Shown: positions 1 through 8,822, numbered from the stretch's first letter. The stretch: 64,000 bases of DNA from Jiella pelagia (GCF_026898155.1 NZ_CP114029.1:3142001-3206000), one strand, 5' to 3'. Program-made: numbers and translations. The notes: generated by a model from the sequence alone, not told the origin.

Positions 1-276
1 CGTCACGATCATCTCGTGAAGGTAGTACCGCCAGTCGGTGAAGTCGGGGCGCAGGAAACCCGAGGCGTATTCCGCCATGTTGGCGGAATCGGTGAAGAGA
101 TAGGTCCAGCGACCCATCTCGGCCGGGCCCCAGCTGATCGCCAGGGCCGCGATCACGCCGGCGAGGATGACGAGGTTCCACAGCGAGCGCGACCAGTCGC
201 GGCCGGCATTCACGTCATGGCTGGCGCTCTGGCCTCTGGCCGTCTCGGCCGTCGCGACGTCGCTCGTGGTGCTCAT
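1..276 (-). CDS. phnE: Phosphonate ABC transporter permease PhnE, N-terminal part
   Basis: This would be the inner-membrane subunit of the PhnCDE phosphonate importer. Only the first 92 codons are present; the gene runs off the left edge. The start is ATG at 276. The translation has a hydrophilic leader of about 30 residues, then a membrane segment (LVILAGVIAALAISW), and ends in WRYYLHEMIVT, which fits the entry into the permease core of PhnE proteins. It lies downstream of phnC and phnD on the same strand, which supports the assignment. A 218-base gap with a strong stem-loop separates it from phnD. No clear ribosome binding site precedes the ATG, so the start is probable rather than certain. 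Confidence 0.85.
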   Translation of the reverse strand, partial: MSTTSDVATAETARGQSASHDVNAGRDWSRSLWNLVILAGVIAALAISWGPAEMGRWTYLFTDSANMAEYASGFLRPDFTDWRYYLHEMIVT

Positions 277-460
277 CGTGGCTTACCGTCTGGTAGGGAG
301 GGATGTTGGACCCGCGGAGACTGCCGACAGCACGGCGATCGACGGGCAATCATGCGCGCCGCGCATCCGGAGCCGTTGGAGGCACATCTGGATGCTTACG
401 TCGCCTGGCCGGGGCGTTGAAACGGCCGGCCGCCTTGATAGCGACCGGCCGAAGACGCGT

Positions 461-482
461 GAGCGGCCCCTGCGGGCCGCTC
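461..482 (-). promoter_or_regulatory. Intercistronic stem-loop between phnD and phnE
   Basis: A perfect 9-bp inverted repeat, GAGCGGCCC / GGGCCGCTC with a 4-base loop, sits just after the phnD stop. No T-run follows, so it is not a classical terminator. Hairpins of this kind often protect the upstream mRNA so that the binding protein is made in excess of the permease. That role is inferred. Confidence 0.55.
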
Positions 483-494
483 GATTGCTGAAAA

Positions 495-1505
495 TCAGGC
501 GCCCGAGTTCTTCTCGTTGGCGTCGATCTGCTTCTGGTATTCGGCCTTCTGGGCCTGGAGCTTCTCGATCTCGGCCTTCTTGGTGGCCTCGTCCTTGTTG
601 GCGTCAGCCTTGATCTGGCCGATCTGCTTCTCGACTTCCATCACGCGGATCGGCAGCAGCTGGTCGTTCGAGGACTTGCGGAACGGCGCCCATTCGAGAG
701 CGGCGAGGATTTCCTTCTCGGCGGCGGCATCGCCCTTCGAGTTTTCGGTGCCGTAGTTGAGGACGAATTCCTCGATCTTCTGGCGGGCCTCGGCGTCGAC
801 CTTGTTGGAGACGACCAGCGGGTCCGACGGGATCAGCGGCGACTTCCAGATGACCTTGATCTTCTTGAAGGCTTCCGGCTGGTTCTTCTCGATCAGCGCG
901 AGGCTCTCGGTGTTGTTCGCCGCCGCATCGACCTGGCCGTTGGCAACAGCCATGGCGTTGGTCTCGTGGTTGGCGTTGGTCACGGTCTTGAAGCACTCCT
1001 TCGGATCGACGCCGTTCTCAGCGAAGACGAAGGTCATCGGGACGAGATAGCCCGAGGTCGAGTTCGGATCGCCGAGGCCGAAGTTCATCGACTTGTCGCA
1101 GGTCAGGAGATCGTCGAGCGAGGTGAGCTTTGAATCGGCCGGGGCGAGGATCAGCGACCAGTAGCCGGGGCTGCCGTCGAGAGCGACGGTCTGGGCGAAG
1201 ATCGAGCCGTCGGCGCGATCGACGGCTTCCATGGCCGACTTGTTGCCGTACCAGGCGAGCTGGACCTTGCCGAAGCGCATGCCCTCGATGACGCCGGCAT
1301 AGTCGGAGGCGAAGAAGGGCTTTACCGTGAGGCCGGTCTGCTCTTCCATGTCCTTCAGGAACGGCTCCCACTTCGGGCGCAGGTTCTGCTGGCTCTCGGT
1401 CGAGATGATGCCGAAATTGATTTCCTGGCTGTCCTGGGCGACGGCGGAACCGCCGAGAGCCAGGGCGACGGTGGCCGTCGCGAGCGCTTTCGAGATGAAG
1501 TTCAT
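495..1505 (-). CDS. phnD: Phosphonate ABC transporter substrate-binding protein PhnD
   Basis: Periplasmic binding protein that delivers phosphonates to the PhnC/PhnE importer. The chosen start (ATG at 1505, 336 aa) begins directly with a signal peptide (MNFISKALATATVALALGG, cleavage near AVAQ); a longer upstream reading has no signal character. The mature part carries the PhnD-type pattern INFGIISTESQQNLRPKW near the N-terminus and LGDPNSTSGYLVP in the middle. The last 60 residues are rich in Lys, Glu and Gln and look like a coiled coil, longer than in a minimal PhnD. It lies 52 bases downstream of phnC and belongs to the phn operon. Confidence 0.95.
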   Translation of the reverse strand: MNFISKALATATVALALGGSAVAQDSQEINFGIISTESQQNLRPKWEPFLKDMEEQTGLTVKPFFASDYAGVIEGMRFGKVQLAWYGNKSAMEAVDRADGSIFAQTVALDGSPGYWSLILAPADSKLTSLDDLLTCDKSMNFGLGDPNSTSGYLVPMTFVFAENGVDPKECFKTVTNANHETNAMAVANGQVDAAANNTESLALIEKNQPEAFKKIKVIWKSPLIPSDPLVVSNKVDAEARQKIEEFVLNYGTENSKGDAAAEKEILAALEWAPFRKSSNDQLLPIRVMEVEKQIGQIKADANKDEATKKAEIEKLQAQKAEYQKQIDANEKNSGA

Positions 1506-1557
1506 GGTCTCGATCTTCCCTGTCGTTGATTGTTGGTGACCCTGCTCGCCCGCCTTG

Positions 1558-2415
1558 TCAGGCGGGGACCAGTTCCCGCCCCTGGCGTGCGCCGGAGGTG
1601 GACGATGCGGGCGCCTTGCCGGCGCTGCTCTTGACCGGCAGGCGCTGCGGAAGGACGAGTTCCTCCGAGGCGGAGCCGTAGAGTTCTGTGAGAAAGTCGT
1701 CGGACAGGGCGTCGGACGGGCCGTCATAGACGACCTTCCCGTCCCTGAGCGCGATCGTCCGGGGGCAATAGACCCGGGCGTATTCGACCTGATGCAGCGA
1801 AACGAGGACGGTGAGCTTGTCGGTGCGGTTGATGTCGGCGAGGACGTCCATCACCCGCCGCGCCGAGGCCGGATCGAGCGAGGCGATCGGCTCGTCGGCG
1901 AGCAGGATCTTCGAGCGCTGCAGCAGCGTGCGGGCGATCGCTGCGCGCTGCTGCTGTCCGCCGGACAGCGTCGAGGCGCGCTGCCAGGCGACCTCGCCAA
2001 TGCCAACGCGTGCCAGCGACTCGATCGCCGCCCGCTTCTCGGCCCTGGTGAAGATGCCGAAGGTACCCCGCCAGGGCGAGATGTGCCCGAGAATGCCGCA
2101 AAGGACGTTGGTGATCACCGGCAGTCGGGCGACGAGATTGAACTGCTGGAAGATCACCCCGGTCTTGCCGCGCAGGTCGCGCATCTTGGGGCCGAACTTG
2201 CCGTCCTGTTGCTGGACCTCGCCGAGGATCCTGACGATCGAGCCGGCATCGCCACGCTCGAGCCCGCAGATGTGGCGCATCAGCGTCGACTTGCCGGAAC
2301 CGGACGCGCCGATGAGCGCCACCATCTCGCCTTCCGAAATCGTCAGGTCGACGCCGGCGAGCGCCTGTTTCTTGCCGAAGCGCTTGGAAAGCTTCTCCAC
2401 GGCGATCGCGGTCAT
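1558..2415 (-). CDS. phnC: Phosphonate ABC transporter ATP-binding protein PhnC
   Basis: Cytoplasmic ATPase that powers phosphonate uptake with PhnD and PhnE. Walker A is GASGSGKST, the signature LSGGQQQRAAIARTL, and Walker B ILLADEPIASLD; the Ile in the DEPIASLD motif is typical of PhnC. ATG at 2415 is preceded by AGGAG at good spacing, giving 285 aa; an upstream extension in the same frame lacks homology. The C-terminal tail, rich in Ser, Pro and Ala, is probably disordered. It is the first of the three transporter genes, 121 bases after the acyltransferase gene. Confidence 0.95.
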   Translation of the reverse strand: MTAIAVEKLSKRFGKKQALAGVDLTISEGEMVALIGASGSGKSTLMRHICGLERGDAGSIVRILGEVQQQDGKFGPKMRDLRGKTGVIFQQFNLVARLPVITNVLCGILGHISPWRGTFGIFTRAEKRAAIESLARVGIGEVAWQRASTLSGGQQQRAAIARTLLQRSKILLADEPIASLDPASARRVMDVLADINRTDKLTVLVSLHQVEYARVYCPRTIALRDGKVVYDGPSDALSDDFLTELYGSASEELVLPQRLPVKSSAGKAPASSTSGARQGRELVPA

Positions 2416-2536
2416 GGGCGGGCTCCTGATCGGGTCGCGCAATGAGTTCGGCGAACCATTAGAGCCGGCGAGTAAGACCGCGATGACGGTTTCTTGACGC
2501 TTCCATGACAATCGAAGCGGTATCGGTCAGAACGAC

Positions 2537-3151
2537 TTAGGCGCCATATTTGGCGAGAAACGCCTCGGCATCGAGCGAGCGGAAGTCGGCGAGCGCGGCA
2601 CGCAGGGACGCGTGCGGCCAATCCCACCAGGCGAGCGCCGCCATCCGGGCCGCGACGTCCTCGGAAAACCGCCGGCGGATGACCCGTGCCGGAACGCCGC
2701 CGACGATCGTGTAGGGCTCGACGTCCCTGGAGACCACCGCCCCGGAGCCGACCACCGCGCCGTCGCCGATCGAAACGCCCGGCAGGATGGTCGCGCCGTG
2801 GCCGATCCAGACGTCGTGGCCGATCGTGACGGCGTTGGAACGCCGCCAGTCGAAGAACTCGGCCTCGTTCTCCTCGCCGTCGAAATAGTCGCCGGCGCGG
2901 TAGGTGAAATGATGCAGCGTCGCCCGCCAGGTCGGATGGTTGGTGGCGTTGATCCGGACGGCGGCGGCGATGTTGACGAACTTGCCGATCTCGGCGGCCC
3001 AGATGCCGCAATCCTGCATCACGTAGGAATAGTCGCCGAGCCGCGTCTCGGAGATGCGGCAGCGTTCGTCGATCTCGGTGTAGCGGCCGAGATGCGAGGC
3101 TTCGACCTCGGCGCTCGGGTGGATCAACGGGCTTTCGGAAAGCTTCGGCAT
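2537..3151 (-). CDS. Phosphonate-associated hexapeptide-repeat acyltransferase
   Basis: A left-handed beta-helix acyltransferase (204 aa) of the chloramphenicol/xenobiotic acetyltransferase type, in the subgroup found inside C-P lyase operons. Hexapeptide repeats run from about residue 95 to 160 ([20 protein letters not shown], then [11 protein letters not shown]), followed by the typical exit [13 protein letters not shown]. The probable catalytic His lies in the segment NATNHP. Its ATG shares its first base with the phnL stop (TGATG), so the two are translationally coupled. The acyl acceptor is unknown; acetylation of an aminoalkylphosphonate is a reasonable inference from context, as PhnO does that job elsewhere. 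Confidence 0.85.
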   Translation of the reverse strand: MPKLSESPLIHPSAEVEASHLGRYTEIDERCRISETRLGDYSYVMQDCGIWAAEIGKFVNIAAAVRINATNHPTWRATLHHFTYRAGDYFDGEENEAEFFDWRRSNAVTIGHDVWIGHGATILPGVSIGDGAVVGSGAVVSRDVEPYTIVGGVPARVIRRRFSEDVAARMAALAWWDWPHASLRAALADFRSLDAEAFLAKYGA

Positions 3152-3882
3152 CAGGCGGCCGTCTTCGTGCGCGTGGAAAAACCGGAGACGTCGACGATGC
3201 GGCTGGCGATGCGCCGGCGCACGGTCTCGTCGTGGAAGATGCCGAGGATCGCGACGCCCCTCTCGCGCTTTTCCTCGATCAAAGCGCAGACGACGTCGCG
3301 GTTGGCGTCGTCGAGGGAGGCGGTCGGCTCGTCGAGGAGGAGGATCGGGTGGTCTGTCAGAAAGCCCCGGGCGATGTTCACCCGCTGCTTCTCGCCGCCG
3401 GAGAAGGTCGCGGGCGGCAGTTCGAAGAGCGCGGTCGGCAGGTTCAGCCGTTCCAGCAATTCGCCGGCGCGGCGACGGGCGTCGGTGGTCTCGACGCCGC
3501 GGGCGAAGAGCGGTTCAGCGACGACATCGAGGGCCGAGACCCGCGGGATCGCCCGCAGGAACTGGCTGACATAGCCGATGACATCGCGTCTCAAGCCGAT
3601 GATCTCGCGCGGGCTTGCCGCGACGAGGTCGGCGAAGTCCTCCTCAGCCGTGCCGCGCATCAGGATGCGACCCGTTTCGACGCCGTAATTGCCGGTGATC
3701 ATCCTGAGGATCGACGACTTGCCGACCCCCGAAGGGCCGCCGAGGACGACGACCTCGCCGGCCTCGACGTGAAAGGAGACGTTGGCGACGACGGGCAGAT
3801 GGATGCCGCCGCGCAGGTGGTTGGTGAAGCTCTTGGCGACGTCTTCGAGGCGGAGCAGGGTCTGCGGGGATGCGTCGGGCAT
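3151..3882 (-). CDS. phnL: C-P lyase system ABC-type protein PhnL
   Basis: ABC-family ATPase that belongs to the C-P lyase machinery rather than to a transporter. It has Walker [11 protein letters not shown], signature [15 protein letters not shown] and Walker [13 protein letters not shown], with full family length (243 aa). Known PhnL is needed in vivo for phosphonate breakdown and is thought to act with PhnI in forming the phosphonate-ribose intermediate. It starts 3 bases after the phnK stop and overlaps the acyltransferase start by one base, so K-L-acyltransferase form a tight block. Confidence 0.95.
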   Translation of the reverse strand: MPDASPQTLLRLEDVAKSFTNHLRGGIHLPVVANVSFHVEAGEVVVLGGPSGVGKSSILRMITGNYGVETGRILMRGTAEEDFADLVAASPREIIGLRRDVIGYVSQFLRAIPRVSALDVVAEPLFARGVETTDARRRAGELLERLNLPTALFELPPATFSGGEKQRVNIARGFLTDHPILLLDEPTASLDDANRDVVCALIEEKRERGVAILGIFHDETVRRRIASRIVDVSGFSTRTKTAA

Positions 3883-3885
3883 GGC

Positions 3886-4662
3886 TCAGACCTCCAGGAT
3901 CGAGGCGACGAGAAGCTGGGTGTAGGCGTGCTGCGGGTCGTCGAGCACCCGGTCGGTGAGGCCGTGTTCGATGACGTGCCCCTGTTTCATCACCATGATC
4001 CGGTTCGACAAGAGCCGTGCGACGGCAAGATCGTGGGTGACGACGATCGCCGACAGCCCCATCTCGCCGACGAGGCCGCGGAGGAGATCGAGGAGCCGCG
4101 CCTGCACCGAGACGTCGAGGCCGCCGGTCGGCTCGTCCATGAAGACGAGGCGCGGCGCGGTGACGAGGTTGCGGGCGATCTGCAGGCGCTGGCGCATGCC
4201 GCCGGAAAAGGCGGTGGGCCGGTCGTCGATGCGCGCGCCGGGGATCTCGACGCGGGATAGCCAGTCCTCCGCCGTCGACCGGATGCGGCCGTAGTGCCGG
4301 TCGCCGACCGCCATCATCCGCTCGCCGATATTGGCCCCGGCCGAGACCCGCATCCTGAGGCCGTCGGCCGGGTTCTGGTGGACGAAACCCCAGTCTGTGC
4401 GCATCAGGAAGCGGCGTTCCGCCTCGGTGAGCGTTGCGAGGTCGCGCATTTCCCCGTCGCGCATGCGGTAGGAGACCGCACCGCTCGTCAGCGGCATGCG
4501 GCAGGAGAGGCATTCGAGGAGGGTCGACTTGCCCGAGCCGGATTCGCCGACGATGGCGAGGATCTCGCCGGGATAGAGGTCGAAGGAGACGTCCTCGCAG
4601 CCGATGTGCGCGCCGTAGCTGCGGGTGAGGGAGCGGGCGGAGAGGAGGGGGAGGTCGGTCAT
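3886..4662 (-). CDS. phnK: C-P lyase system ABC-type protein PhnK
   Basis: ABC-family ATPase that docks on the PhnGHIJ core complex in characterised C-P lyases. Walker A is GESGSGKST, the signature FSGGMRQRLQIARNL, and Walker B LVFMDEPTGGLD. The start at ATG 4662 (MTDLPLL, 258 aa) matches family length; an upstream ATG 11 codons earlier adds a non-conserved leader. In most bacteria phnK follows phnJ directly. Here the two are separated by about 715 bases holding a divergently oriented toxin-antitoxin pair. Confidence 0.95.
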   Translation of the reverse strand: MTDLPLLSARSLTRSYGAHIGCEDVSFDLYPGEILAIVGESGSGKSTLLECLSCRMPLTSGAVSYRMRDGEMRDLATLTEAERRFLMRTDWGFVHQNPADGLRMRVSAGANIGERMMAVGDRHYGRIRSTAEDWLSRVEIPGARIDDRPTAFSGGMRQRLQIARNLVTAPRLVFMDEPTGGLDVSVQARLLDLLRGLVGEMGLSAIVVTHDLAVARLLSNRIMVMKQGHVIEHGLTDRVLDDPQHAYTQLLVASILEV

Positions 4663-4724
4663 GAGTAAGAGAGCCCTCGCTCGGACGTATGGCACCAGAA
4701 TGCAACCTGATCTATCGTCGCGTC

Positions 4725-5036
4725 ATGAGTGCTGAGGTCAGCTTCGAGTGGGATCCGGCAAAAGCCGAAGCGAATGTCGCGGCCGGGCGTCCACCCTTTA
4801 CTGACGTCCATCGGTTCGATTTTGCCACGGCTGCCATCTTCCGCGACGAGCGACGCAACTATGGCGAGGTGCGCAAGATCGCCATTGGCATCGTCGGCGA
4901 ACGCCACCATGTTCTCGTCTATACGGAGCGCGCCGGCCGAGTTCGGGTGATCTCGTTTCGCAAGGCCAATCAGAGAGAGGTCGACATCCATGATCGTTAC
5001 ACGGAAAGTGTTCGTGAAGACGGAAGCGACCGCTGA
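4725..5036 (+). CDS. brnT: BrnT-type toxin (DUF497)
   Basis: Predicted ribonuclease toxin of a type II toxin-antitoxin pair, 103 aa from ATG 4725. Family features include the opening FEWDPAKAEAN, the middle RKIAIGIVGERHHVLVYTER, and RVISFRKANQREVD near the C-terminus, the usual BrnT pattern of a strand ending in ISxRxAxxxE. An in-frame ATG 12 codons earlier is possible. It overlaps brnA by 47 bases in a different frame, the normal toxin-first BrnTA order. It reads against the surrounding phn operon. Confidence 0.88.
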   Translation: MSAEVSFEWDPAKAEANVAAGRPPFTDVHRFDFATAAIFRDERRNYGEVRKIAIGIVGERHHVLVYTERAGRVRVISFRKANQREVDIHDRYTESVREDGSDR

Positions 5037-5325
5037 AGACTGGGCGCATGCGCGAGAGAAGACGCGGCGAGCACGGGAAGCCATGACGCAGCAAGAAGAC
5101 GCCGCGATCACGGCGGAGGCGCTCGAAGATCCAGACAATCCGCCGATCGAGGATGGCGACCGTCTGGTGCCTCTCGAAAGGCCCTTTGATTTCGTTCCCG
5201 ACGGGCGTGCCAGCGTGCGCATCGACCGCGACGTCATCGAGCGATTTCGCCGGGCCGGCGACGACTGGGAGGAGCGGATCAACACGATCCTGCGTAAGGC
5301 CGCGCCGGCCGACGCTGCCGAGTGA
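4990..5325 (+). CDS. brnA: BrnA-type antitoxin
   Basis: Antitoxin partner of the preceding BrnT, 111 aa. The C-terminal third, RASVRIDRDVIERFRRAGDD followed by WEERINTILRKA, is the ribbon-helix-helix DNA-binding element of the BrnA family. The first 60 residues are charged and likely bind the toxin. BrnA proteins repress their own operon; no palindrome upstream of brnT is obvious to me. It ends 52 bases before the phnJ stop, which faces it. Confidence 0.87.
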   Translation: MIVTRKVFVKTEATAEDWAHAREKTRRAREAMTQQEDAAITAEALEDPDNPPIEDGDRLVPLERPFDFVPDGRASVRIDRDVIERFRRAGDDWEERINTILRKAAPADAAE

Positions 5326-5377
5326 GCGGACAATGCTCGCGCGTTGAAGGGCGTCGGTCTGTCGGGTGCCGCCGGTA

Positions 5378-6256
5378 TCATTGCGCCGCCTTCATGTCAC
5401 CGCCATCCACCCCCACATGCCCCTTCTCCCGCCGCTCCTCGCAGAAATCCGTGTCGGAACAGGCGAACAACCTCCCGCCCCGGTCGTCGGTGACGATCTC
5501 GTCAAGATAGACCCCCGTCGCGCCGCAGAGCCCGCAGGGCTGGGAGAACGTCTGAACGCTGAAGGGATGGTCCTCGAAGTCGAGGCTTGTGACCCTTGTG
5601 AAGGGCGGGATCGCGTAGATCCGCTGCTCACGGCCAGCGCCGAAGAGCTGCAGCGCCGGACAGTCGTTCATCTTCGGATTGTCGAATTTCGGGATCGGCG
5701 AGGGATCCATCACGTAGCGCCCCTCGACCTTCACCGGATAGGCGTAGGTCGTGGCGATGTGGCCATGCTGGGCGATGTCCTCGTAGAGCTTGACGTGCAT
5801 CAGGCCGTATTCTTCCAGCGCATGCATGATCCGCGTCTCGGTCTCGCGCGGTTCGAGGAAGCGCAGGGGTTCGGGGATCGGTACCTGGTAGACCAGCGTC
5901 TGGCCTTCCGACAAAGGCGCTTCCGGGATGCGGTGGCGGGTCTGGATGATCGTCGCCTCGGCCGTCTTCGTCGTCACGGCCACGCTGGCGACTCGGGCAA
6001 AGAAGGCGCGGATGGAGACGGCGTTGGTGGTGTCGTCGGAGCCCTGGTCGATCACCTTCAGGACGTCGTCCGGCCCGATGATCGCCGCCGTCACCTGGAC
6101 GCCGCCGGTGCCCCAGCCATAGGGCATCGGCATTTCGCGCGAGGCGAAGGGCACCTGATAGCCGGGGATCGCCACGGCTTTCAGGATCGCCCGGCGGATC
6201 ATCCGCTTGGTCTGCTCGTCGAGATAGGCGAAGTTGTAGCTGGGCAGCGCAGTCAT
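5378..6256 (-). CDS. phnJ: Carbon-phosphorus lyase PhnJ (radical SAM)
   Basis: Catalytic subunit that cleaves the C-P bond of 5-phosphoribosyl 1-phosphonate. The protein (292 aa) carries the full cysteine pattern CX2CX21CX5C. Counted from the ATG at 6256, the cysteines fall at 241, 244, 266 and 272, identical to E. coli PhnJ numbering: the first three bind the 4Fe-4S cluster and the last forms the thiyl radical. GGAG lies 8 bases before this ATG; a TTG five codons earlier is less likely. The enzyme looks fully functional. phnI ends 245 bases upstream, with a plus-strand ORF in the gap. Confidence 0.97.
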   Translation of the reverse strand: MTALPSYNFAYLDEQTKRMIRRAILKAVAIPGYQVPFASREMPMPYGWGTGGVQVTAAIIGPDDVLKVIDQGSDDTTNAVSIRAFFARVASVAVTTKTAEATIIQTRHRIPEAPLSEGQTLVYQVPIPEPLRFLEPRETETRIMHALEEYGLMHVKLYEDIAQHGHIATTYAYPVKVEGRYVMDPSPIPKFDNPKMNDCPALQLFGAGREQRIYAIPPFTRVTSLDFEDHPFSVQTFSQPCGLCGATGVYLDEIVTDDRGGRLFACSDTDFCEERREKGHVGVDGGDMKAAQ

Positions 6257-6312
6257 CGGCTCGATCTCCAAAGGGTTGGATGGGCCGGCAGAGACAGGGA
6301 AAGGCGAATTCC

Positions 6313-6486
6313 ATGGCCTGGTTGGCGCTCGGCGAGCTCTTTGCGATTCTCTTCGGTCTCGCCCTCGGCTGGTTCTTCCTGATCTATCGCGATCCGGTCA
6401 CCGGCAAGCTCGGGCGCGGCATATCCGTGCGTCCGCGTGTGCCGGAGGGGGAGGGAGATGGCGACGCCGGCAAGCCGCCCGAGTGA
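6313..6486 (+). CDS. Possible small membrane protein in the phnI-phnJ gap
   Basis: A 57-residue ORF on the strand opposite to phn. Its first 24 residues (MAWLALGELFAILFGLALGW and a few more) form one clear membrane helix, followed by YRDPVTGKLGRG and a charged tail. A good ribosome site (GGAAAGG) precedes the ATG. I do not recognise the family. It fills a gap that is normally absent between phnI and phnJ, which favours a real inserted gene, but coding status rests only on the RBS and the membrane helix. Confidence 0.5.
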   Translation: MAWLALGELFAILFGLALGWFFLIYRDPVTGKLGRGISVRPRVPEGEGDGDAGKPPE

Positions 6487-6501
6487 GCCTCGAAAGACGA
6501 G

Positions 6502-7651
6502 TCATGTCTTCGCGTCCTCTTCCGCGCCGCCGCTGCCTGACGGCCGGCCCGCGTCGCTGTGCGGGGCTTCATCGGCCGACCCCGCGCCGCCATGCTCGCC
6601 CTTCATCCGGCGCAAAAGCTCGATTTCGGCCTGGAAGTCGACATAGTGGGGCAGCTTCAGGTGCTCGACGAAGCCGGTCGCCTGAACGTTGTCGGAGTGG
6701 GCGAGGACAAATTCCTCGTCCTGCGCCGGCGCCCGGCGCTCCTCGTCGAACTCGTCGGCACGAAGCGCCCGGTCGACGAGGCTCATCGCCATCGCCTTGC
6801 GTTCGAGCTGTCCGAATACCAATCCGTATCCACGAGTGAACTTCGGCGGCACGTCCTTCGAGCCGGTGAACTGCGAGACCATCTGGCATTCCGTCACGCG
6901 GACGCGGCCGATGGTGACGGCAAAGCCGAACTCCGGCAGGTCGACCTCGACCTCGACCTCGCCGATGCGGATCTCGCCGACGAAGGGGTGGGTGCGGCCG
7001 TAGCCGCGCTGGGTCGAATAGCCGAGGCCGAGCAGGAAGCCCTCGTCGCCGCGGGCAAGGGCCTGCAGCCGAAGATCGCGCGAGGCCGGGAAGGCCAGAG
7101 GCGAGCGGGTGAGGTCGGCGGGCTCGCCGCCGTCATCCGGGCCGTCGCCTTCGATCAGCGCCTCGTCGCCGAGAATGTCGGTTACCCGTGGGGCCGGGCC
7201 ATCGTCCGCCGGCTGGCGCGATGCCGGCGCCGGGACCGCGCCGTCCTCGGCCATGTCCGGCTCGATCAGCCGGTGGGTGTAGTCGAAGGTCGGGCCGAGC
7301 AGCTGGCCGCCGGGCAGGTCCTTGTAGGTCGCCGAGATCCGCCGCTCGATCAGCATCTTGCCGGTATCGATCGGGCGCGAGGCGGCGAAGCGCGGCAGGG
7401 TGGTGCGATAGGCGCGGATGAGGAAGATCGCCTCGATCAGGTCGCCGCGCGACTGGCGTACGGCCATTGCCGCGAGCCTCCGGATCGTAGAGCGAGCCCT
7501 CGGCCATCACCCGGTCGACCGCGGGCGCCAGCTGCCCTGCGATCTGCTCGAGCGTCAGCGCTGGAACCGAGCGGTCGCCCCGCCGCCGGTCGGCAAGAAG
7601 CCGATGGGCATTGGCGATGGCGGCCTCGCCGCCTTTCACCGCGACATACAT
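6502..7651 (-). CDS. phnI: C-P lyase core subunit PhnI (frame broken by one extra base)
   Basis: PhnI acts as a nucleosidase within the PhnGHIJ complex and, with G, H and L, swaps adenine for the phosphonate. The start MYVAVKGGEAAI at 7651 is canonical. The frame breaks after LYDPEA and resumes in another frame at MAVRQSRGDLIEAIFLIRAY. The break lies at 7474-7480, where GAGCCTC replaces an expected GACCTC; deleting one base gives YDPEVAAMAVRQ and a 382-aa protein. Later family segments are intact: KDLPGGQLLGPTFDYTHRL, RGDEGFLLGLGYSTQRGYG and KLPHYVDFQAE. The C-terminal 30 residues are a low-complexity extension. I regard the gene as intact and mis-sequenced. It starts 1 base after the phnH stop. 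Confidence 0.92.
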
Positions 7652-7652
7652 C

Positions 7653-8255
7653 TCAGCCCTCCGTGACGATGGTGGAGCGGGGCAGGCAGAGCGCTCGCGT
7701 GCCGGCGGTCAGGATCAGGTCGAGCCCGCAAGGGTCCAGCGCCCGGTTGGCCCGCCGCGCCGCGACGAAGCCGTCGCCGAGCCCCGCGATGCGGACGACC
7801 GTCTCGCCAGCGATGCCCGGTCCCGTCAGGCGCAGCGGCGCGCCGCCGTGCAGCGAGGGCACCTCGACCAGCAGCGTCGCAGAGCGGTCCGGATAGCTGA
7901 GGGTGCCGAGGGCGAAGGTTTCCAGCGCCGCCCTGTCGAAGCGACGGGCGACGGCGAAGAGCGCCGCGTCCGGCTCGGCCAGGCGGGCGCTGGTCTGGAA
8001 GCCGAGCCAGGCGGCGAGCGCAGCGTCCGCGCCCTCGACGCTGACCGGCGTATCGACATCGGCAAGGGCGCAGAGGATTGCGCCCTGGGCGGGCGAGAGC
8101 GGCGCGGGCGGCGCGCAACGCGCTCCGAAATCGACGATCGCCCCGGGGCGCGACATGGCCTGCAGCAGGGACGAAAACACCGCCTGCGCGTCAAAGACCG
8201 GATCGGTGAAGCCGCCTTCGACGGCCCGGCGGGAGAGCTCGATGGTGTCGGTCAT
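7653..8255 (-). CDS. phnH: C-P lyase core subunit PhnH
   Basis: Structural subunit of the C-P lyase core, 200 aa. The N-terminal GGFTDPVFDAQAVFSSLLQA and the following MSRPG are the standard PhnH opening; GTLSYPDRSATLLVEV and LTGPGIAG are also family segments. The ATG at 8255 shares its first base with the phnG stop (TGATG), so translation is coupled. A TTG one codon upstream is an alternative start with no advantage. Confidence 0.95.
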   Translation of the reverse strand: MTDTIELSRRAVEGGFTDPVFDAQAVFSSLLQAMSRPGAIVDFGARCAPPAPLSPAQGAILCALADVDTPVSVEGADAALAAWLGFQTSARLAEPDAALFAVARRFDRAALETFALGTLSYPDRSATLLVEVPSLHGGAPLRLTGPGIAGETVVRIAGLGDGFVAARRANRALDPCGLDLILTAGTRALCLPRSTIVTEG

Positions 8256-8731
8256 CAATCCTCTCCGCGCATCATGGTGAAGAAGTCGACCCGCGTCGCT
8301 TCGGTCTCGGATCGCCGCTCACGGTCGGCATCGGCAAGCGCCGTTTCGACGACCGTGACGACATGGCTTTCAACGTCGTCCCGCTCCGCCTCGACCTGCC
8401 AGAGCGCGTCGAAGGCCGCGGCGTATGTCGCGCGCGTCCCGTCGCGGCCGAGCACCATGGAATGACCCACCGTTCCACCGTCGAGCCGGACGCTCGCCCG
8501 CGTCACGCTGGCCTCGCCGAGATTGAAGGGTGCGCCGCCGCCGCCCGCCCGGCCGCGCACCATCACGAGGCCGCTTTCGGGGCCGCGCAGGGGCGAGATC
8601 TCGCGGCCGCCGCCGAGTTTTGCCCAGGCCTCGCGCAGGAACGCTGCATCCGCCTGGGCAAAGGCCGAGACGGCGCGCCGGCGGCCGGGGTCGGGGGATG
8701 AGGCGGTAGACGGTCCGTCGGGTCGATGCAT
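8255..8731 (-). CDS. phnG: C-P lyase core subunit PhnG
   Basis: First gene of the phn operon, 158 aa from ATG 8731. PhnG is a small core subunit of the C-P lyase complex. Family segments visible are LRGPESGLVMVRGRAGGGGA, PFNLGEASVTRASVRL and VGHSMVLGRD. A longer upstream reading in this frame crosses the promoter and operator and is not coding. The leader region to phnF holds a 20-bp palindrome and a Pho-box-like repeat, so this is the controlled end of the operon. Confidence 0.94.
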   Translation of the reverse strand: MHRPDGPSTASSPDPGRRRAVSAFAQADAAFLREAWAKLGGGREISPLRGPESGLVMVRGRAGGGGAPFNLGEASVTRASVRLDGGTVGHSMVLGRDGTRATYAAAFDALWQVEAERDDVESHVVTVVETALADADRERRSETEATRVDFFTMMRGED

Positions 8732-8775
8732 GATCTTGCCGTCACTCGGGAAGAGGAGTTGGTTCAAACCATATT

Positions 8776-8795
8776 GTCTACTTGTATAGACAACT
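8776..8795. promoter_or_regulatory. PhnF-type operator between phnG and phnF
   Basis: The sequence TTGTCTACTTGTATAGACAA is an inverted repeat with perfect 7-bp arms (TTGTCTA / TAGACAA) and a 6-base spacer. It lies 45 bases before the phnG start and is the best candidate site for the GntR/HutC-type regulator encoded next to it. A further half-site TGTCTA occurs at 8804-8809. The link to PhnF is inferred from position and from the TCTA/TAGA core seen in other PhnF sites. Confidence 0.7.
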
Positions 8796-8822
8796 GGATG
8801 ATGTCTATCTAGCATGCCGGCT

